Shown: one piece after another, positions 12,889-20,574 of the stretch
Numbering within the stretch: position 1 is the first letter of the stretch
How the letters are laid out: the number at the start of each line of letters is the position of its first letter
Source of the DNA: a virus
Virus record (IMG/VR): IMGVR_UViG_3300027973_000220
Span: 1-23,867 of that record
DNA: 23,867 nt
Reading direction: 5' to 3' (one strand)
Translations under genes and position numbers: made by a program
Notes under the pieces: generated by a model
The model's database searches: none
What the model was told of the DNA's origin: nothing
The model's input: only the letters and a program-made list of their open reading frames with translations

Positions 12889-15642
12889 ATGAGTGAACGG
12901 AGTGGGTCTATGAAGTTCGTTTGTTCAATCAACGCCAGGGTACGGGAGCACGTCAGCCGCAAATCAGGGAAGATACATGCTGGTGGGAACTTTAAAGCAT
13001 TCAATGAAAATTGGATACGTGCTGAGCTATCTATAGAAGAAATAGCAGCTGATATTGCTAAGGGTGCAGGTTTATGCGCGTGGCATTTAGTTAACGGTAA
13101 GCGTGTCAAAGATACGACCGGGTGCATCCAGGCTGGGTTGGTAATCATTGACATAGACAACCAGGCAGACGGTAAGACAGAAGAAGGTGATAAGATACAG
13201 AAGCAAGAGTTATCTGTTCAACAAGCATTAGATCTAGGTATATGCAAAGAGTATCTTTCGTACGCTTATTACTCTCCTAGTTCCACGCCGGAGTGGCCCC
13301 GCTTCCGTCTTGTTTTTGGATTAGAGAAGGTAATTATCGATCCAGAGTTTTTTCAGTGGTTTACTAGAAAGATCGCCGCAAACATTCCTGGCTCAGATCG
13401 TAGAGCAACTTCAATAGTAAACCTGTTTTACGGTGCTAAAGCAGACTCAGATAATATTTGCGTAACAGATAAGTTCATACCCGAAGAGAAGATAGATCAA
13501 GCTCTAGCAACATTCCTAGCGGAACCAAAAGAAGTCTCTACTGAGAGTGACCCGGAGGAAGCTCTTAATACCCAACAAGCTTACGACGGAGTTGACTTAG
13601 TTAAACTAGTCAGCAACTCAGTAAAGTCCATTCTTGAAGGGGAGCCAGTAGAGGATCGATCCTTCGCCATGGCTATGGCACTGAAGGAGATTATGGGGTG
13701 GGCCAACTGGCTAAAAGAAGCTGGACTAGCTACCAAGGAAAAACCCCTTGACATAGCACACCGTGCGTTCTATGCTCTGTATGACTACGCCCCAGAGCTA
13801 GACGGAAAATTCAACCGCATTTTAAACAGCATTACCGATTCGTTTTCACTAAAACCAGCTATTTCAATGGCTGCTGAAAACGGCGAATTGGCTCCATGGA
13901 AAAAGATAAAGATAAGCAACAAGGACATTTTTGATGCTCACTGCCCGGACGAAATTAAAGACAGTATCAGTAATTCAAAACCAAAACCAACAAATTCAAT
14001 TTTAGCTTTTGACATTTTTTCATCAGAACCAAAACAAAATCAACAACCTCTAGAAGACATGGTAACCACGCCGACTACACCGACTCAACTTATTAACTTG
14101 CAACCAAATAACAAACAGTTTTCCGAGAATGACATTGCCGATGTGATTGTTAATAATTACGGCGATAGATTTTTATTTGATTCCACATTGGACGAGTTCT
14201 TTACGTACGATGAGGATCAAGGTATCTGGTACCTACAAGACGATCAACACATAAAGCGTAGGATTGTGAAGACACTAGATACGTTTATTACTGCAGGAAT
14301 ACTGCCTAGATATACGTCTGCGACTGTTACTTCTGTATATCAAATCTTAAAAGCAAAAATGCTTAAGTCGATTGACGGAGGACGTACCCCTATTTGGAAT
14401 AAAGGGCGTCGCTTTGTGGCATTCAAAAATGGTATCTTAGATCCAGATAAGCAGCAATTTAGCGCAGGTAATCATAAGGATTTATATATGAGAACTAAGT
14501 TGGGTTACGATTACGACCCGGCGGCAAAATGCCCTCTCTTCTTGTCCTGGCTAGAGCAGGCAGTGGGTACCGAGAAAGTAATCATTTTGCAAGCATTTTT
14601 ACGTGCTTTGGTTACTGGATATGTAACAGGTGAGAAATTTCTTCATTTGATTGGTCCCGGAGGAACAGGGAAATCCACGCTGCAACAAATCTTGATTGCT
14701 CTGGCTGGTTACGGTGGGACTCACACTAGTGATCTGGAAACCATCGAGACCAATAGATTTGAGACTCACAACCTTATTGGCAAACGGCTGCTTCTTCTGA
14801 CAGACGAAGCGTCTTTTTCCAAGCGATTGGACACCCTCAAGAAGTTAACTTCCTCCTCCGATACACTTCGGGCTGAGCGTAAGTACGGCACACAGACAAT
14901 CAATTTCAAGCCTGAGTTGATGGTCTGTATTGCGTCTAACGAACACATTTCATCATCTGATATCAGTAGTGGCTTGGAGCGCCGCAGACTGACCATTGTG
15001 ATGGATAAAGTTGTGGCTCCCTCCCAACGAAGGAACCTGATAAACGTATTTGAGGATCGCATAGAAGGAGAGTTGGCGCCTGAGCTTTCCGGTATTGTCA
15101 GCTGGGCTCTGTCTATGAGCTACAGCGATATGCGAGACGTGTTAAGTAATCCGGTAAAACACTGCCCGACCCTCAACACCACGGACATTGAGGCTTTGGT
15201 CTTCAACAACCCTATTTGCGCGTGGCTGTCGGACTGTTGCCTGTTTGCTCCTAATTCCGTGACCGCTATAGGTGGAGGTGCGTTTAGACCTTCGACAGAC
15301 GAGAGCGAACGAGGGCTTTACGTGAAGAACGCATACGTCGAGCTGTACGCTAGTTATGTAAATTTCTGTAAGTCAAACGGATACAAACACGCCGCTAAAC
15401 AGAGGTTTGTGGATCGGCTGAAGGAGACCGCACAGAATGTCTTGAAAGTTCGTGGTGTGGAACCTAGGTTGGTTGGCGGTAAAGCGGTCGTAACTGGTCT
15501 AAGATTGAAAGCGTTCGACGTTACGACGGATCGAGCGACCTATGGCGATTCTCGCTTACCATCTCCTATAGAATGGGCATCAAACCCTTCACTTGATACT
15601 TGGAAAACTGCTTTTGAAACCCATGACGGAACATCCAACTAA
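12889..15642 (+). CDS. Primase-helicase: AEP-type primase domain fused to D5_N and SF3 helicase
   Basis: This 917-residue replication initiator/helicase starts at ATG 12889 (ATG 12910 is an alternative). Residues ~1-215 form an AEP-type primase domain: V-I-I-D-I-D-N supplies the metal-binding pair D88/D90, and S-P-S-S-T-P-E-W-P-R-F-R (129-140) sits where the sxH motif and basic residues are expected, though no histidine is seen. Residues ~240-420 are a helical connector and a flexible Asn/Gln/Pro-rich linker. D5_N follows (about 425-570), then an SF3 helicase: Walker A G-P-G-G-T-G-K-S-T (589-597), Walker B L-L-L-L-T-D-E (D639/E640), and motif C ending in N684 (C-I-A-S-N-E). The C-terminal ~200 residues look like a DNA-binding region of the kind seen in phage/plasmid D5 proteins. 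It would lay primers and unwind DNA for the phage polymerase. Confidence 0.95.
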   Translation: MSERSGSMKFVCSINARVREHVSRKSGKIHAGGNFKAFNENWIRAELSIEEIAADIAKGAGLCAWHLVNGKRVKDTTGCIQAGLVIIDIDNQADGKTEEGDKIQKQELSVQQALDLGICKEYLSYAYYSPSSTPEWPRFRLVFGLEKVIIDPEFFQWFTRKIAANIPGSDRRATSIVNLFYGAKADSDNICVTDKFIPEEKIDQALATFLAEPKEVSTESDPEEALNTQQAYDGVDLVKLVSNSVKSILEGEPVEDRSFAMAMALKEIMGWANWLKEAGLATKEKPLDIAHRAFYALYDYAPELDGKFNRILNSITDSFSLKPAISMAAENGELAPWKKIKISNKDIFDAHCPDEIKDSISNSKPKPTNSILAFDIFSSEPKQNQQPLEDMVTTPTTPTQLINLQPNNKQFSENDIADVIVNNYGDRFLFDSTLDEFFTYDEDQGIWYLQDDQHIKRRIVKTLDTFITAGILPRYTSATVTSVYQILKAKMLKSIDGGRTPIWNKGRRFVAFKNGILDPDKQQFSAGNHKDLYMRTKLGYDYDPAAKCPLFLSWLEQAVGTEKVIILQAFLRALVTGYVTGEKFLHLIGPGGTGKSTLQQILIALAGYGGTHTSDLETIETNRFETHNLIGKRLLLLTDEASFSKRLDTLKKLTSSSDTLRAERKYGTQTINFKPELMVCIASNEHISSSDISSGLERRRLTIVMDKVVAPSQRRNLINVFEDRIEGELAPELSGIVSWALSMSYSDMRDVLSNPVKHCPTLNTTDIEALVFNNPICAWLSDCCLFAPNSVTAIGGGAFRPSTDESERGLYVKNAYVELYASYVNFCKSNGYKHAAKQRFVDRLKETAQNVLKVRGVEPRLVGGKAVVTGLRLKAFDVTTDRATYGDSRLPSPIEWASNPSLDTWKTAFETHDGTSN

Positions 15643-16231
15643 GTCATTTTTCGGTGCTGCGATAGCTACGGCGTTAACTGCGAGCCTTGCATCAGCCGCC
15701 TTTGCCCCACAGGTGTTCTCGCCAGTCTTGGCAGCGTCTGGTGGGGTCTTGGCAGGTGCTGCCTTGCTAGAGGACAAAAAAAGAATTAAAGAACGCGAAG
15801 ACGCGGAAGCAATACGGGTTGCAGTTTCATTTAGCCACCTTTACGAGTCCAACAAAGGTATTGTTTCTCCGGAACAACTTTCAATCCACACGGGAGTACA
15901 GTTAGATAAAATCCTAGAGTTTCTTGATAATTTAACTTCCGCACAAAACGGCCAGCGAATTACAGCAAATAGTACTGTGATTTATTCGTTCCCTCACCCA
16001 AAAAATGCTCTATCAGAGCTAACCGCAAACGCCCAAAACTGGGCTTCTGCACAAACAGAATCTCTAATGCAGCAGATCGGAGCGCTGCAACAGCGACTAA
16101 CTCTTTTGGCGGCGCACCAAAGCAGTTTGCAAGCCAAAAACCAACCTCCAAGCGGGCTAACTCCGCTGCAACCATTAAGTAATGATACGAATGATCGAAA
16201 TAGGATTGACCCTTGGAATAATCTGTTATGA
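15623..16231 (+). CDS. Membrane protein with probable winged-helix domain and coiled coil
   Basis: This is a 202-residue protein from ATG 15623, overlapping the end of the helicase gene by 20 bases; a TTG at 15593 would add 10 residues. Residues ~8-50 hold two hydrophobic helices rich in Ala/Gly, the second ending at E-D-K-K-R. Residues ~65-120 read like a winged helix: V-S-F-S-H-L-Y, then V-S-P-E-Q-L-S-I-H-T-G-V-Q-L-D-K-I-L-E-F-L as a helix-turn-helix, and I-T-A-N-S-T-V-I-Y-S-F as the wing. A Gln-rich coiled coil follows (~130-165), then a disordered tail. I do not recognise a named family. It may tether DNA or the replisome to the membrane, or act as a membrane-bound regulator; both are inference. 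Confidence 0.75.
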   Translation: MTEHPTKSFFGAAIATALTASLASAAFAPQVFSPVLAASGGVLAGAALLEDKKRIKEREDAEAIRVAVSFSHLYESNKGIVSPEQLSIHTGVQLDKILEFLDNLTSAQNGQRITANSTVIYSFPHPKNALSELTANAQNWASAQTESLMQQIGALQQRLTLLAAHQSSLQAKNQPPSGLTPLQPLSNDTNDRNRIDPWNNLL

Positions 16232-16262
16232 TGAAAGAACGCGGAAGCTAGGCGAACTTCTG

Positions 16263-16292
16263 GGCGGGCCTAATTCAAGCCCGCCTTTCGCT
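16263..16292 (+). terminator. Intrinsic terminator between the convergent blocks
   Basis: The stem GGCGGGC (16263-16269) pairs perfectly with GCCCGCC (16279-16285), nine-base loop, followed by TTTCGCTT. It lies 31 bases after the membrane/winged-helix gene and 10 bases before the end of the convergent thyX gene, so it ends the rightward block. Confidence 0.85.
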
Positions 16293-16301
16293 TAGTTGGC
16301 G

Positions 16302-16997
16302 TCAAATATTAAGCCAACCACGCAACGAGTGGTCGCTTTTTGCTGCAATTTTAAGTGCTTCTGTGATCATAGGAAACACATCGCTTAGTATTTTACCTAT
16401 TTGAATTGCGATTAACCGGTGTTCTTTTTGAGTTTCGTGAGAAGCCCTAACACCGACGTAATGAATAAAAGACCGTAAGTTTCCCGCCATATGCAAACGA
16501 GTCGGGGTACATAATGGTAAGATATTTCTTGCACACTCCTTAGCCACGCCGTCGGCAAGCATATCCTTATACAAATTTTTAAGTAGCCAGTAAGCGTCGG
16601 ATATACGCTGTTTATACTTGGCAGCAATCTCGATATCTAAATCATCTGTTGAGTTTTGACGATTCTTGGTGTCTTGTCGGCGTAAGTCAAAATCCCAACA
16701 AACCTCCTCGGCATCTTCTAAAATAGTTAACGGATCACAATACCGTTGACTTGTTTCTTGAAAACTTAAAGAACTATGCCTCAGGATCTGGGGCGAAATT
16801 GCCCGCGTGGTAATAATTTCAAAACTTACCGAAACTTGCTGGAACACGCTCCAGTGTCCTTCTTTAACACAGTAACGGAGAAGTTTTGTAAACTCCACAC
16901 GATCGGGCGATAGAGTGCTAACCCGCGCATGTCTAGCAACGACCCTCTCGGCATCCGGTGTCACCCAGTCAAGTGTTACTTTGTGCACAAAAAGCAA
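16302..16997 (-). CDS. thyX: FAD-dependent thymidylate synthase ThyX
   Basis: ThyX makes dTMP from dUMP using methylenetetrahydrofolate and reduced FAD, supplying thymidine for phage replication. The protein has 231 residues from TTG 16997; the nearby GTG (codon 4) is an alternative, and no clear ribosome-binding site is seen. The signature segment R-H-S-S-L-S-F-Q-E-T-S-Q-R-Y spans residues 73-86; relative to the usual RHR-X7-S motif, the third position is serine (S75). The nearby N-L-R-S-F-I-H-Y and the later R-A-S-H-E-T-Q segments match the family's dUMP/FAD-binding region. It is the last gene of the minus operon, 31 bases after the mini-gene. The family assignment is firm. Confidence 0.93.
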   Translation of the reverse strand: MLFVHKVTLDWVTPDAERVVARHARVSTLSPDRVEFTKLLRYCVKEGHWSVFQQVSVSFEIITTRAISPQILRHSSLSFQETSQRYCDPLTILEDAEEVCWDFDLRRQDTKNRQNSTDDLDIEIAAKYKQRISDAYWLLKNLYKDMLADGVAKECARNILPLCTPTRLHMAGNLRSFIHYVGVRASHETQKEHRLIAIQIGKILSDVFPMITEALKIAAKSDHSLRGWLNI

Positions 16998-17028
16998 TTC
17001 AACTGAACAAGTTTACCCCACGGGAGAA

Positions 17029-17157
17029 CTAGCTACGGGGAAAAGCTTCTTGATAGCGCAGGCGGCGGGTTACTTCCGAAGGAGTAATACCGGCCAACCG
17101 TGAGGAATCTATTCCCAAGCCCGCCCCTGCCATTCGCACAGGAAAATCATTATCCAT
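17029..17157 (-). CDS. 42-residue mini-protein overlapping the upstream gene
   Basis: The frame runs from ATG 17157 to TAG 17029. The ATG lies inside the last codons of the upstream gene (stop at 17150-17152), giving an eight-base overlap typical of coupled phage genes. The product is basic with an Ala/Gly-rich start and a helix reading I-T-P-S-E-V-T-R-R-L-R-Y-Q-E-A-F. I recognise no family. The overlap and the lack of any other gene in this stretch are the reasons to call it. Confidence 0.55.
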   Translation of the reverse strand: MDNDFPVRMAGAGLGIDSSRLAGITPSEVTRRLRYQEAFPRS

Positions 17158-17668
17158 TACCGGAAATTTGCTTCTGTGCTTTAACTTTAGCCATAGCCAT
17201 CAAATTGGTTGGAGAATTATGACTCGTAACAGTCTTATTATCCGAGATTTGCTGGGTATTTAAAAAATATTGACCTTGACCTAAGGTCAAACCTCTTAAA
17301 AGCTCCCGGTGTTGGGGAGTGTTCGCGGCTAAAGAGGACATGTACTGAAGCTGACTCATATCGTCAGCACTGTCCTTGATCGGGATCTGCCGCTGGTTGT
17401 ACCCGGCCACGCCGGTCAGCTCCGTGCTCTTCTTGATGTTGCCTTCAGTATACTCAACAGGGCCTATAGGCGGCCTTGTGTACACACCGCGATCGTGTTG
17501 GAGCTGGGCTGTTACCCTCCCAGAGTCATCGATAGTCATTCCCCTACGTATCCCTATGTCCCCCGGAGTATTAGTCCCCATGGCGCTAGGAGGCAGCACT
17601 TGAAGACCGCCAATAGGTTTCATTTCAGCGGGAAGTTTATTCTCGCCAGGCTTAGGTAAGATTGCCAT
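17150..17668 (-). CDS. Hypothetical protein, possibly virion-associated
   Basis: This encodes 172 residues from ATG 17668, sharing one base with the stop of the upstream HNH-like gene (TAATG). It is hydrophilic and poor in aromatic residues, with many Gly, Pro, Gln and Asn: a Pro/Gly-rich N-terminal 45 residues, a middle region with several V-Y/Y-T/I-P steps, and a helical C-terminal third (S-Q-L-Q-Y-M-S-S-L onward). There is no signal peptide, membrane helix or catalytic motif. Such composition is common in phage head-tail or scaffold-like small proteins, but I cannot assign it. Confidence 0.75.
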   Translation of the reverse strand: MAILPKPGENKLPAEMKPIGGLQVLPPSAMGTNTPGDIGIRRGMTIDDSGRVTAQLQHDRGVYTRPPIGPVEYTEGNIKKSTELTGVAGYNQRQIPIKDSADDMSQLQYMSSLAANTPQHRELLRGLTLGQGQYFLNTQQISDNKTVTSHNSPTNLMAMAKVKAQKQISGNG

Positions 17669-17898
17669 TAATGCCGAGCCCTATTGGTGCTACGAGAGAC
17701 CACCCTAATATTAGCATCGCTGTTATTAACAGGGTTATGATCTTTGTGATCTATATCTTTACCATCTCCTTTATGTACACGACCTTCTTTTTCTAACCTA
17801 CGACGAGCTTTATTGCGGGCCGCCCTCCGTGTTTTTTGAGCTTCGGTTCCGTGAAAATCCTCATACTCCTTCTTATAGTCACGACTCTGGTCAGTCAT
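17668..17898 (-). CDS. Small HNH-like protein
   Basis: This encodes 76 residues from ATG 17898 (a GTG two codons earlier is less likely). A highly basic helix fills the first 45 residues. The second half carries D-I-D-H-K-D-H-N-P-V-N-N-S-D-A-N-I-R-V-V-S, the DH...N...N pattern of small phage HNH proteins; I recall similar short proteins, ending in V-S-R-S-T-N-R, in many marine phages. Nicking or cleavage activity, perhaps linked to packaging or recombination, is plausible. It has no zinc-binding cysteines. It sits between a 49-residue gene and the 172-residue gene in the minus operon. Confidence 0.72.
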   Translation of the reverse strand: MTDQSRDYKKEYEDFHGTEAQKTRRAARNKARRRLEKEGRVHKGDGKDIDHKDHNPVNNSDANIRVVSRSTNRARH

Positions 17899-17910
17899 AC
17901 ACAAAAGCGG

Positions 17911-18060
17911 TTACTTATAGTTTAGTCCAGGTGTGGGCTCAGAAAGAGATTCCCCACGGCAGGCTCTACACGCTTGCCTGTAGAAGAAACAGTCCGTCTT
18001 GTTGGCCGCTTCCAAAGCAGTTTTAATTTTCCGCCATTTTTCCAGTAAGTGCTCTTCCAT
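17911..18060 (-). CDS. Conserved small phage protein, 49 residues
   Basis: The frame from ATG 18060 to TAA 17911 shares one base with the upstream stop (TAATG). The product starts MEEHLLEKWRKIKTALEAA and continues N-K-T-D-C-F-F-Y, a pattern I recall in short proteins of cyanobacterial phages (a helix followed by K-T-x-C-x-F-Y). Three cysteines follow. Function is unknown to me. It completes an otherwise unexplained 150-base gap in the operon, which supports its being real. Confidence 0.65.
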   Translation of the reverse strand: MEEHLLEKWRKIKTALEAANKTDCFFYRQACRACRGESLSEPTPGLNYK

Positions 18061-18374
18061 TAATAATTAGCAATAGTTTGAATTAAGGCTCTATTTTCCC
18101 AAGTATCGAGTAAATACCCAAAGTCCCTGGGCTCCGTTACCGCTTTGTACTCTTTGCACACGCCGCAAGTCCCACTATGATATGTGCTATATCGCATAGT
18201 ACCTGTATCTTTAGTGACCATTTCTGGTTGAAATAGCAGCCCAAACTCTCTTCCACAATCGTTACACACCCAATCAGGCTGGTTAACCGCAGATTCTTTT
18301 CTCATAAGTACCCAACCAGTCAAATCATAAAACTCCTGCTCTGGCAGGGACGAACGAGAGAATGCGGATGTCAT
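18060..18374 (-). CDS. Zinc-ribbon-like conserved phage protein
   Basis: This encodes 104 residues from ATG 18374, overlapping the upstream stop (ATGA). Two cysteine pairs, W-V-C-N-D-C-G-R-E-F-G at about residues 35-45 and Y-H-S-G-T-C-G-V-C-K at about 65-75, form a likely zinc ribbon; the following A-V-T-E-P-R-D-F-G-Y-L is characteristic of a small protein common in cyanophages and other marine phages. It probably binds a nucleic acid or protein partner. The zinc-binding pattern is visible; the role is not known to me. Confidence 0.75.
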   Translation of the reverse strand: MTSAFSRSSLPEQEFYDLTGWVLMRKESAVNQPDWVCNDCGREFGLLFQPEMVTKDTGTMRYSTYHSGTCGVCKEYKAVTEPRDFGYLLDTWENRALIQTIANY

Positions 18375-18577
18375 GCTTTTTCTGACACAGGAGTGTCGGC
18401 AAGCTCCTTTAAAACTAAATCTCTAAAGTAATCAGCAATATCTTCTTTGAATTTTTTATAAAGTCCTGTGTATGTGTGATCTGCGGGCGCATACAACTCG
18501 TACAACCACTCCAAAAAGTCAGCTTTACGCTGTTCTTTTTGCGTGTCCCACTCAATCAAAATATTCTCGGTGCCCAC
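18371..18577 (-). CDS. Small conserved helical phage protein
   Basis: This encodes 68 residues from GTG 18577; no ATG is available in frame. It reads as two or three helices rich in Glu, Lys, Tyr and Leu, with L-Y-E-L-Y-A-P near the middle and T-Y-T-G-L-Y-K-K-F-K-E-D-I-A-D-Y-F after it. I recall similar short proteins next to the zinc-ribbon gene in cyanophage genomes, without known function. Its stop is inside the next gene's ATG (ATGA). A 71-base gap separates it from the 49-residue gene upstream. Confidence 0.68.
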   Translation of the reverse strand: MGTENILIEWDTQKEQRKADFLEWLYELYAPADHTYTGLYKKFKEDIADYFRDLVLKELADTPVSEKA

Positions 18578-18648
18578 GGGTGCCTTGCGTGTCTAGCGAT
18601 CCTAGCGCCAACCTTGCTTAAAAAACCTAGAGCAACTGTTAAGCTAGT

Positions 18649-18798
18649 TTACAGATCATTGCCTAGTTTCTGGTCCTTCTTGGCTTGCTTCCGGGCTTTC
18701 CTCTCCCGCAGCCATAGATGGAAATACGTGATCTCCTCTGTTGTATAAAGCCAGAAATTACGTATAGCCTCTTTAACTAGTTTTTTGCGAGAAGCCAT
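18649..18798 (-). CDS. Small basic conserved phage protein, 49 residues
   Basis: The frame runs from ATG 18798 to TAA 18649, eight bases after the lysozyme stop with a TGAGG ribosome-binding-like stretch. The product begins MASRKKLVKEAIRNFWLYTTEE, continues as one long basic helix (R-E-R-K-A-R-K-Q-A-K-K-D-Q-K) and ends shortly after. The S-R-K-x-L-x-K-E-A-x-R-N-x-x-L-Y-T-x-E-E-I pattern is one I recall from short proteins of cyanophages. Function is unknown; its charge suggests nucleic-acid contact. Confidence 0.65.
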   Translation of the reverse strand: MASRKKLVKEAIRNFWLYTTEEITYFHLWLRERKARKQAKKDQKLGNDL

Positions 18799-18806
18799 GG
18801 AAAACC

Positions 18807-20048
18807 TCATTTTTTAGCTTTAACAAACCAGCCCGTACCGGGGCCTTCGACAAGCCATCGGGGGGACAAGTTCTTCTTTGAATATACCAGATGCTTGCCG
18901 TTAGAGCTGACATACCCTCCATTAACTAGATCTAGGTCTCCGTTAGGATCGTTAACTATATAGGCAGTATTATCCTCGTTTCGTCCAATAATGAGAATCC
19001 AGTGGCCCCCTCCAGTGGGAGAGGAACTAGATCCATGGTGAAGGATTCCAATTGGTACAGGAATACCCGCCACTAATTGAGAATCAATATCAGTTAAACC
19101 TCCGTTCTGTCTAAACTCGGCCTCGACCCCGTAGTGAGCTAAAGCATTTAATTGTGTCGAAGCATCGGTCGTATCACCGTACTCAAATACCGTCTGTATG
19201 TATTCATCGTCTCCTGAAATACTATTTGGCTTTAAGTACTTCAAAAGCATCGCACACGAACTACTAAAGCATGTGCGTTCTGGACTTACTGCGTTATCTC
19301 GTTGAGAAAAGTAAGGCACATCTAGCACTAACTTTGCCGGGTGCTTAAATGCAGCCGGTTCCTCAACAACTTTTGGGTCATTAATTATTTTCCAATGGGT
19401 TGGAAAAAACCACCACTCGGCATCGGGCTGAGCCGACAGTGATACTTTATAATGAGTTTCTCCGGGCACAATACTGATGCCTTGCCACTCGTGGGCGGCT
19501 CCTTTGGGAACGAACAGCTTCTCGGTAGCTTCTAGATCGGAAGCTTGAAGGGGCTTCCGTTTAAGCCAGGTGTCGCGTTGAGCAATAATTGTATGTGCCA
19601 AAATGTCGTTTTTTGCGCCCTTTAAGAATAGCTCTTGTTCGGTTTTTCGTCGGGTAACTAAGCCTGGAAGTGTTTGATCTCCGGCTTTAACCCATTTAAG
19701 AAACTCCCCAGCAACTATTTTTTTATCAGTTTTACTATTTAACAGTTTTAATAAAGTAGATGACTGCAGAGCGCCCACGCCTACATTGTATGAAAAACTA
19801 ACTAGAGCGTCGAACTGATTTTGATTTACAGGTACTTTTAAAGAAGACTGAACGCTTTCTTCAAAATACTTAAGATCCTTGCGTAGCAGCTGCTCCGCTT
19901 CACTTTCAGAAATTACCTGTTGCTCGTGTACATCCGGACCTGTGTGACCGTACCCAATGGTTAAAACGCCCACGGCGTCGTGATACGACGTAAGCTCGCA
20001 CCCCTCAAACTTTTTAATAAGCTCGATACCGGTTGCGGAAGTTGTCAT
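18807..20048 (-). CDS. Endolysin: GH24 lysozyme, SH3-like linker domain and C39-like peptidase domain
   Basis: This is a 413-residue protein from ATG 20048 (GTG 20051 just upstream); its start overlaps the previous stop (TGATG). Residues 1-145 are a T4-lysozyme-type muramidase with the catalytic triad E15, D24 and T30 (spacing identical to T4 E11/D20/T26) and I-G-Y-G-H. Residues ~165-225 resemble the small SH3-like module of cyanobacterial wall-acting proteins (L-F-V-P-K-G-A ... H-Y-K-V-S-L). Residues ~240-400 look like a C39-type papain-like fold: V-P-Y-F-S-Q-R-D-N, T-C-F-S-S-S-C-A-M with the likely catalytic Cys, G-G-H-W-I-L-I-I-G with the His, and Y-I-V-N-D-P with the Asp. It cuts host peptidoglycan for lysis; the C39-like part may cleave peptide bonds or bind the wall. 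No signal peptide is seen, so it depends on a holin. Confidence 0.92.
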   Translation of the reverse strand: MTTSATGIELIKKFEGCELTSYHDAVGVLTIGYGHTGPDVHEQQVISESEAEQLLRKDLKYFEESVQSSLKVPVNQNQFDALVSFSYNVGVGALQSSTLLKLLNSKTDKKIVAGEFLKWVKAGDQTLPGLVTRRKTEQELFLKGAKNDILAHTIIAQRDTWLKRKPLQASDLEATEKLFVPKGAAHEWQGISIVPGETHYKVSLSAQPDAEWWFFPTHWKIINDPKVVEEPAAFKHPAKLVLDVPYFSQRDNAVSPERTCFSSSCAMLLKYLKPNSISGDDEYIQTVFEYGDTTDASTQLNALAHYGVEAEFRQNGGLTDIDSQLVAGIPVPIGILHHGSSSSPTGGGHWILIIGRNEDNTAYIVNDPNGDLDLVNGGYVSSNGKHLVYSKKNLSPRWLVEGPGTGWFVKAKK

Positions 20049-20488
20049 CACTGCTCGTAGAGGTCCACCCCAATACGATACTCGCTTCCGCTACGCCCAT
20101 TTAGTTCGATGTACAGATAATGTGCACCAGATGCGGCAATACGTGTCTGGGTAGTAGAATTATTGCGGCTGCTGAACTTAGAAGGCTTGGCGTACACAAC
20201 AGGAGCGCCGGTGCTGCTAAGAATTACTACATCGCGGACATTATTCTGATCTCGGATATTAACTTGAAGAATACCAGTACCATTAACAGTTAAAGGATAG
20301 TAATCAGAGAGCCCAAAATACCCATCTACCGTGTATTCCTTAGAATTGGCTGTGTCTACAACCACGCCGCTGCCGCTAACTAACCGACGTTGGTCAAAGT
20401 GAGATGATTCTGTACGTTGTAGCCCGCCAGTAGAAGTCCCACTGGCAAGAACGACATCAAGCTCTAAATTTTTTGAAAATTCAGACAT
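20048..20488 (-). CDS. Beta-sandwich virion-type protein (PPC-like pattern)
   Basis: This encodes 146 residues from ATG 20488 and is the first gene of the long minus operon, so it is likely close to the operon promoter. The sequence is nearly all alternating beta-strands with Gly/Ser/Asn turns, ending in H-Y-L-Y-I-E-L-N-G-R-S-G-S-E-Y-R-I-G-V-D-L, a pattern typical of pre-peptidase C-terminal-like jelly-roll domains. The front contains R-R-L-V-S-G-S-G-V-V-V-D and a Y-x-L-T-V-N-G strand. I infer a tail or surface protein that binds carbohydrate or decorates the virion; no enzymatic residues stand out. Confidence 0.7.
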   Translation of the reverse strand: MSEFSKNLELDVVLASGTSTGGLQRTESSHFDQRRLVSGSGVVVDTANSKEYTVDGYFGLSDYYPLTVNGTGILQVNIRDQNNVRDVVILSSTGAPVVYAKPSKFSSRNNSTTQTRIAASGAHYLYIELNGRSGSEYRIGVDLYEQ

Positions 20489-20505
20489 GCGATTTAGTAT
20501 CCGAT

Positions 20506-20511
20506 ATTCTA
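20506..20511 (-). promoter_or_regulatory. Candidate -10 box for the minus operon
   Basis: TAGAAT read on the minus strand, 18 bases before the ATG at 20488. No convincing -35 box at 17 bases. The leader would be short. The same 86-base divergent gap must also serve the rightward holin-type genes. Confidence 0.3.
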
Positions 20512-20574
20512 AGTTTAGCCTACAAAAAATCTTATGGGTGATTAGACTCTATTTGTAGATAAAAATGAGGGGCG

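Noticed and set aside
12837-13160. A 107-codon minus-strand frame
   Set aside because: It is antisense to the conserved start of the primase-helicase gene.
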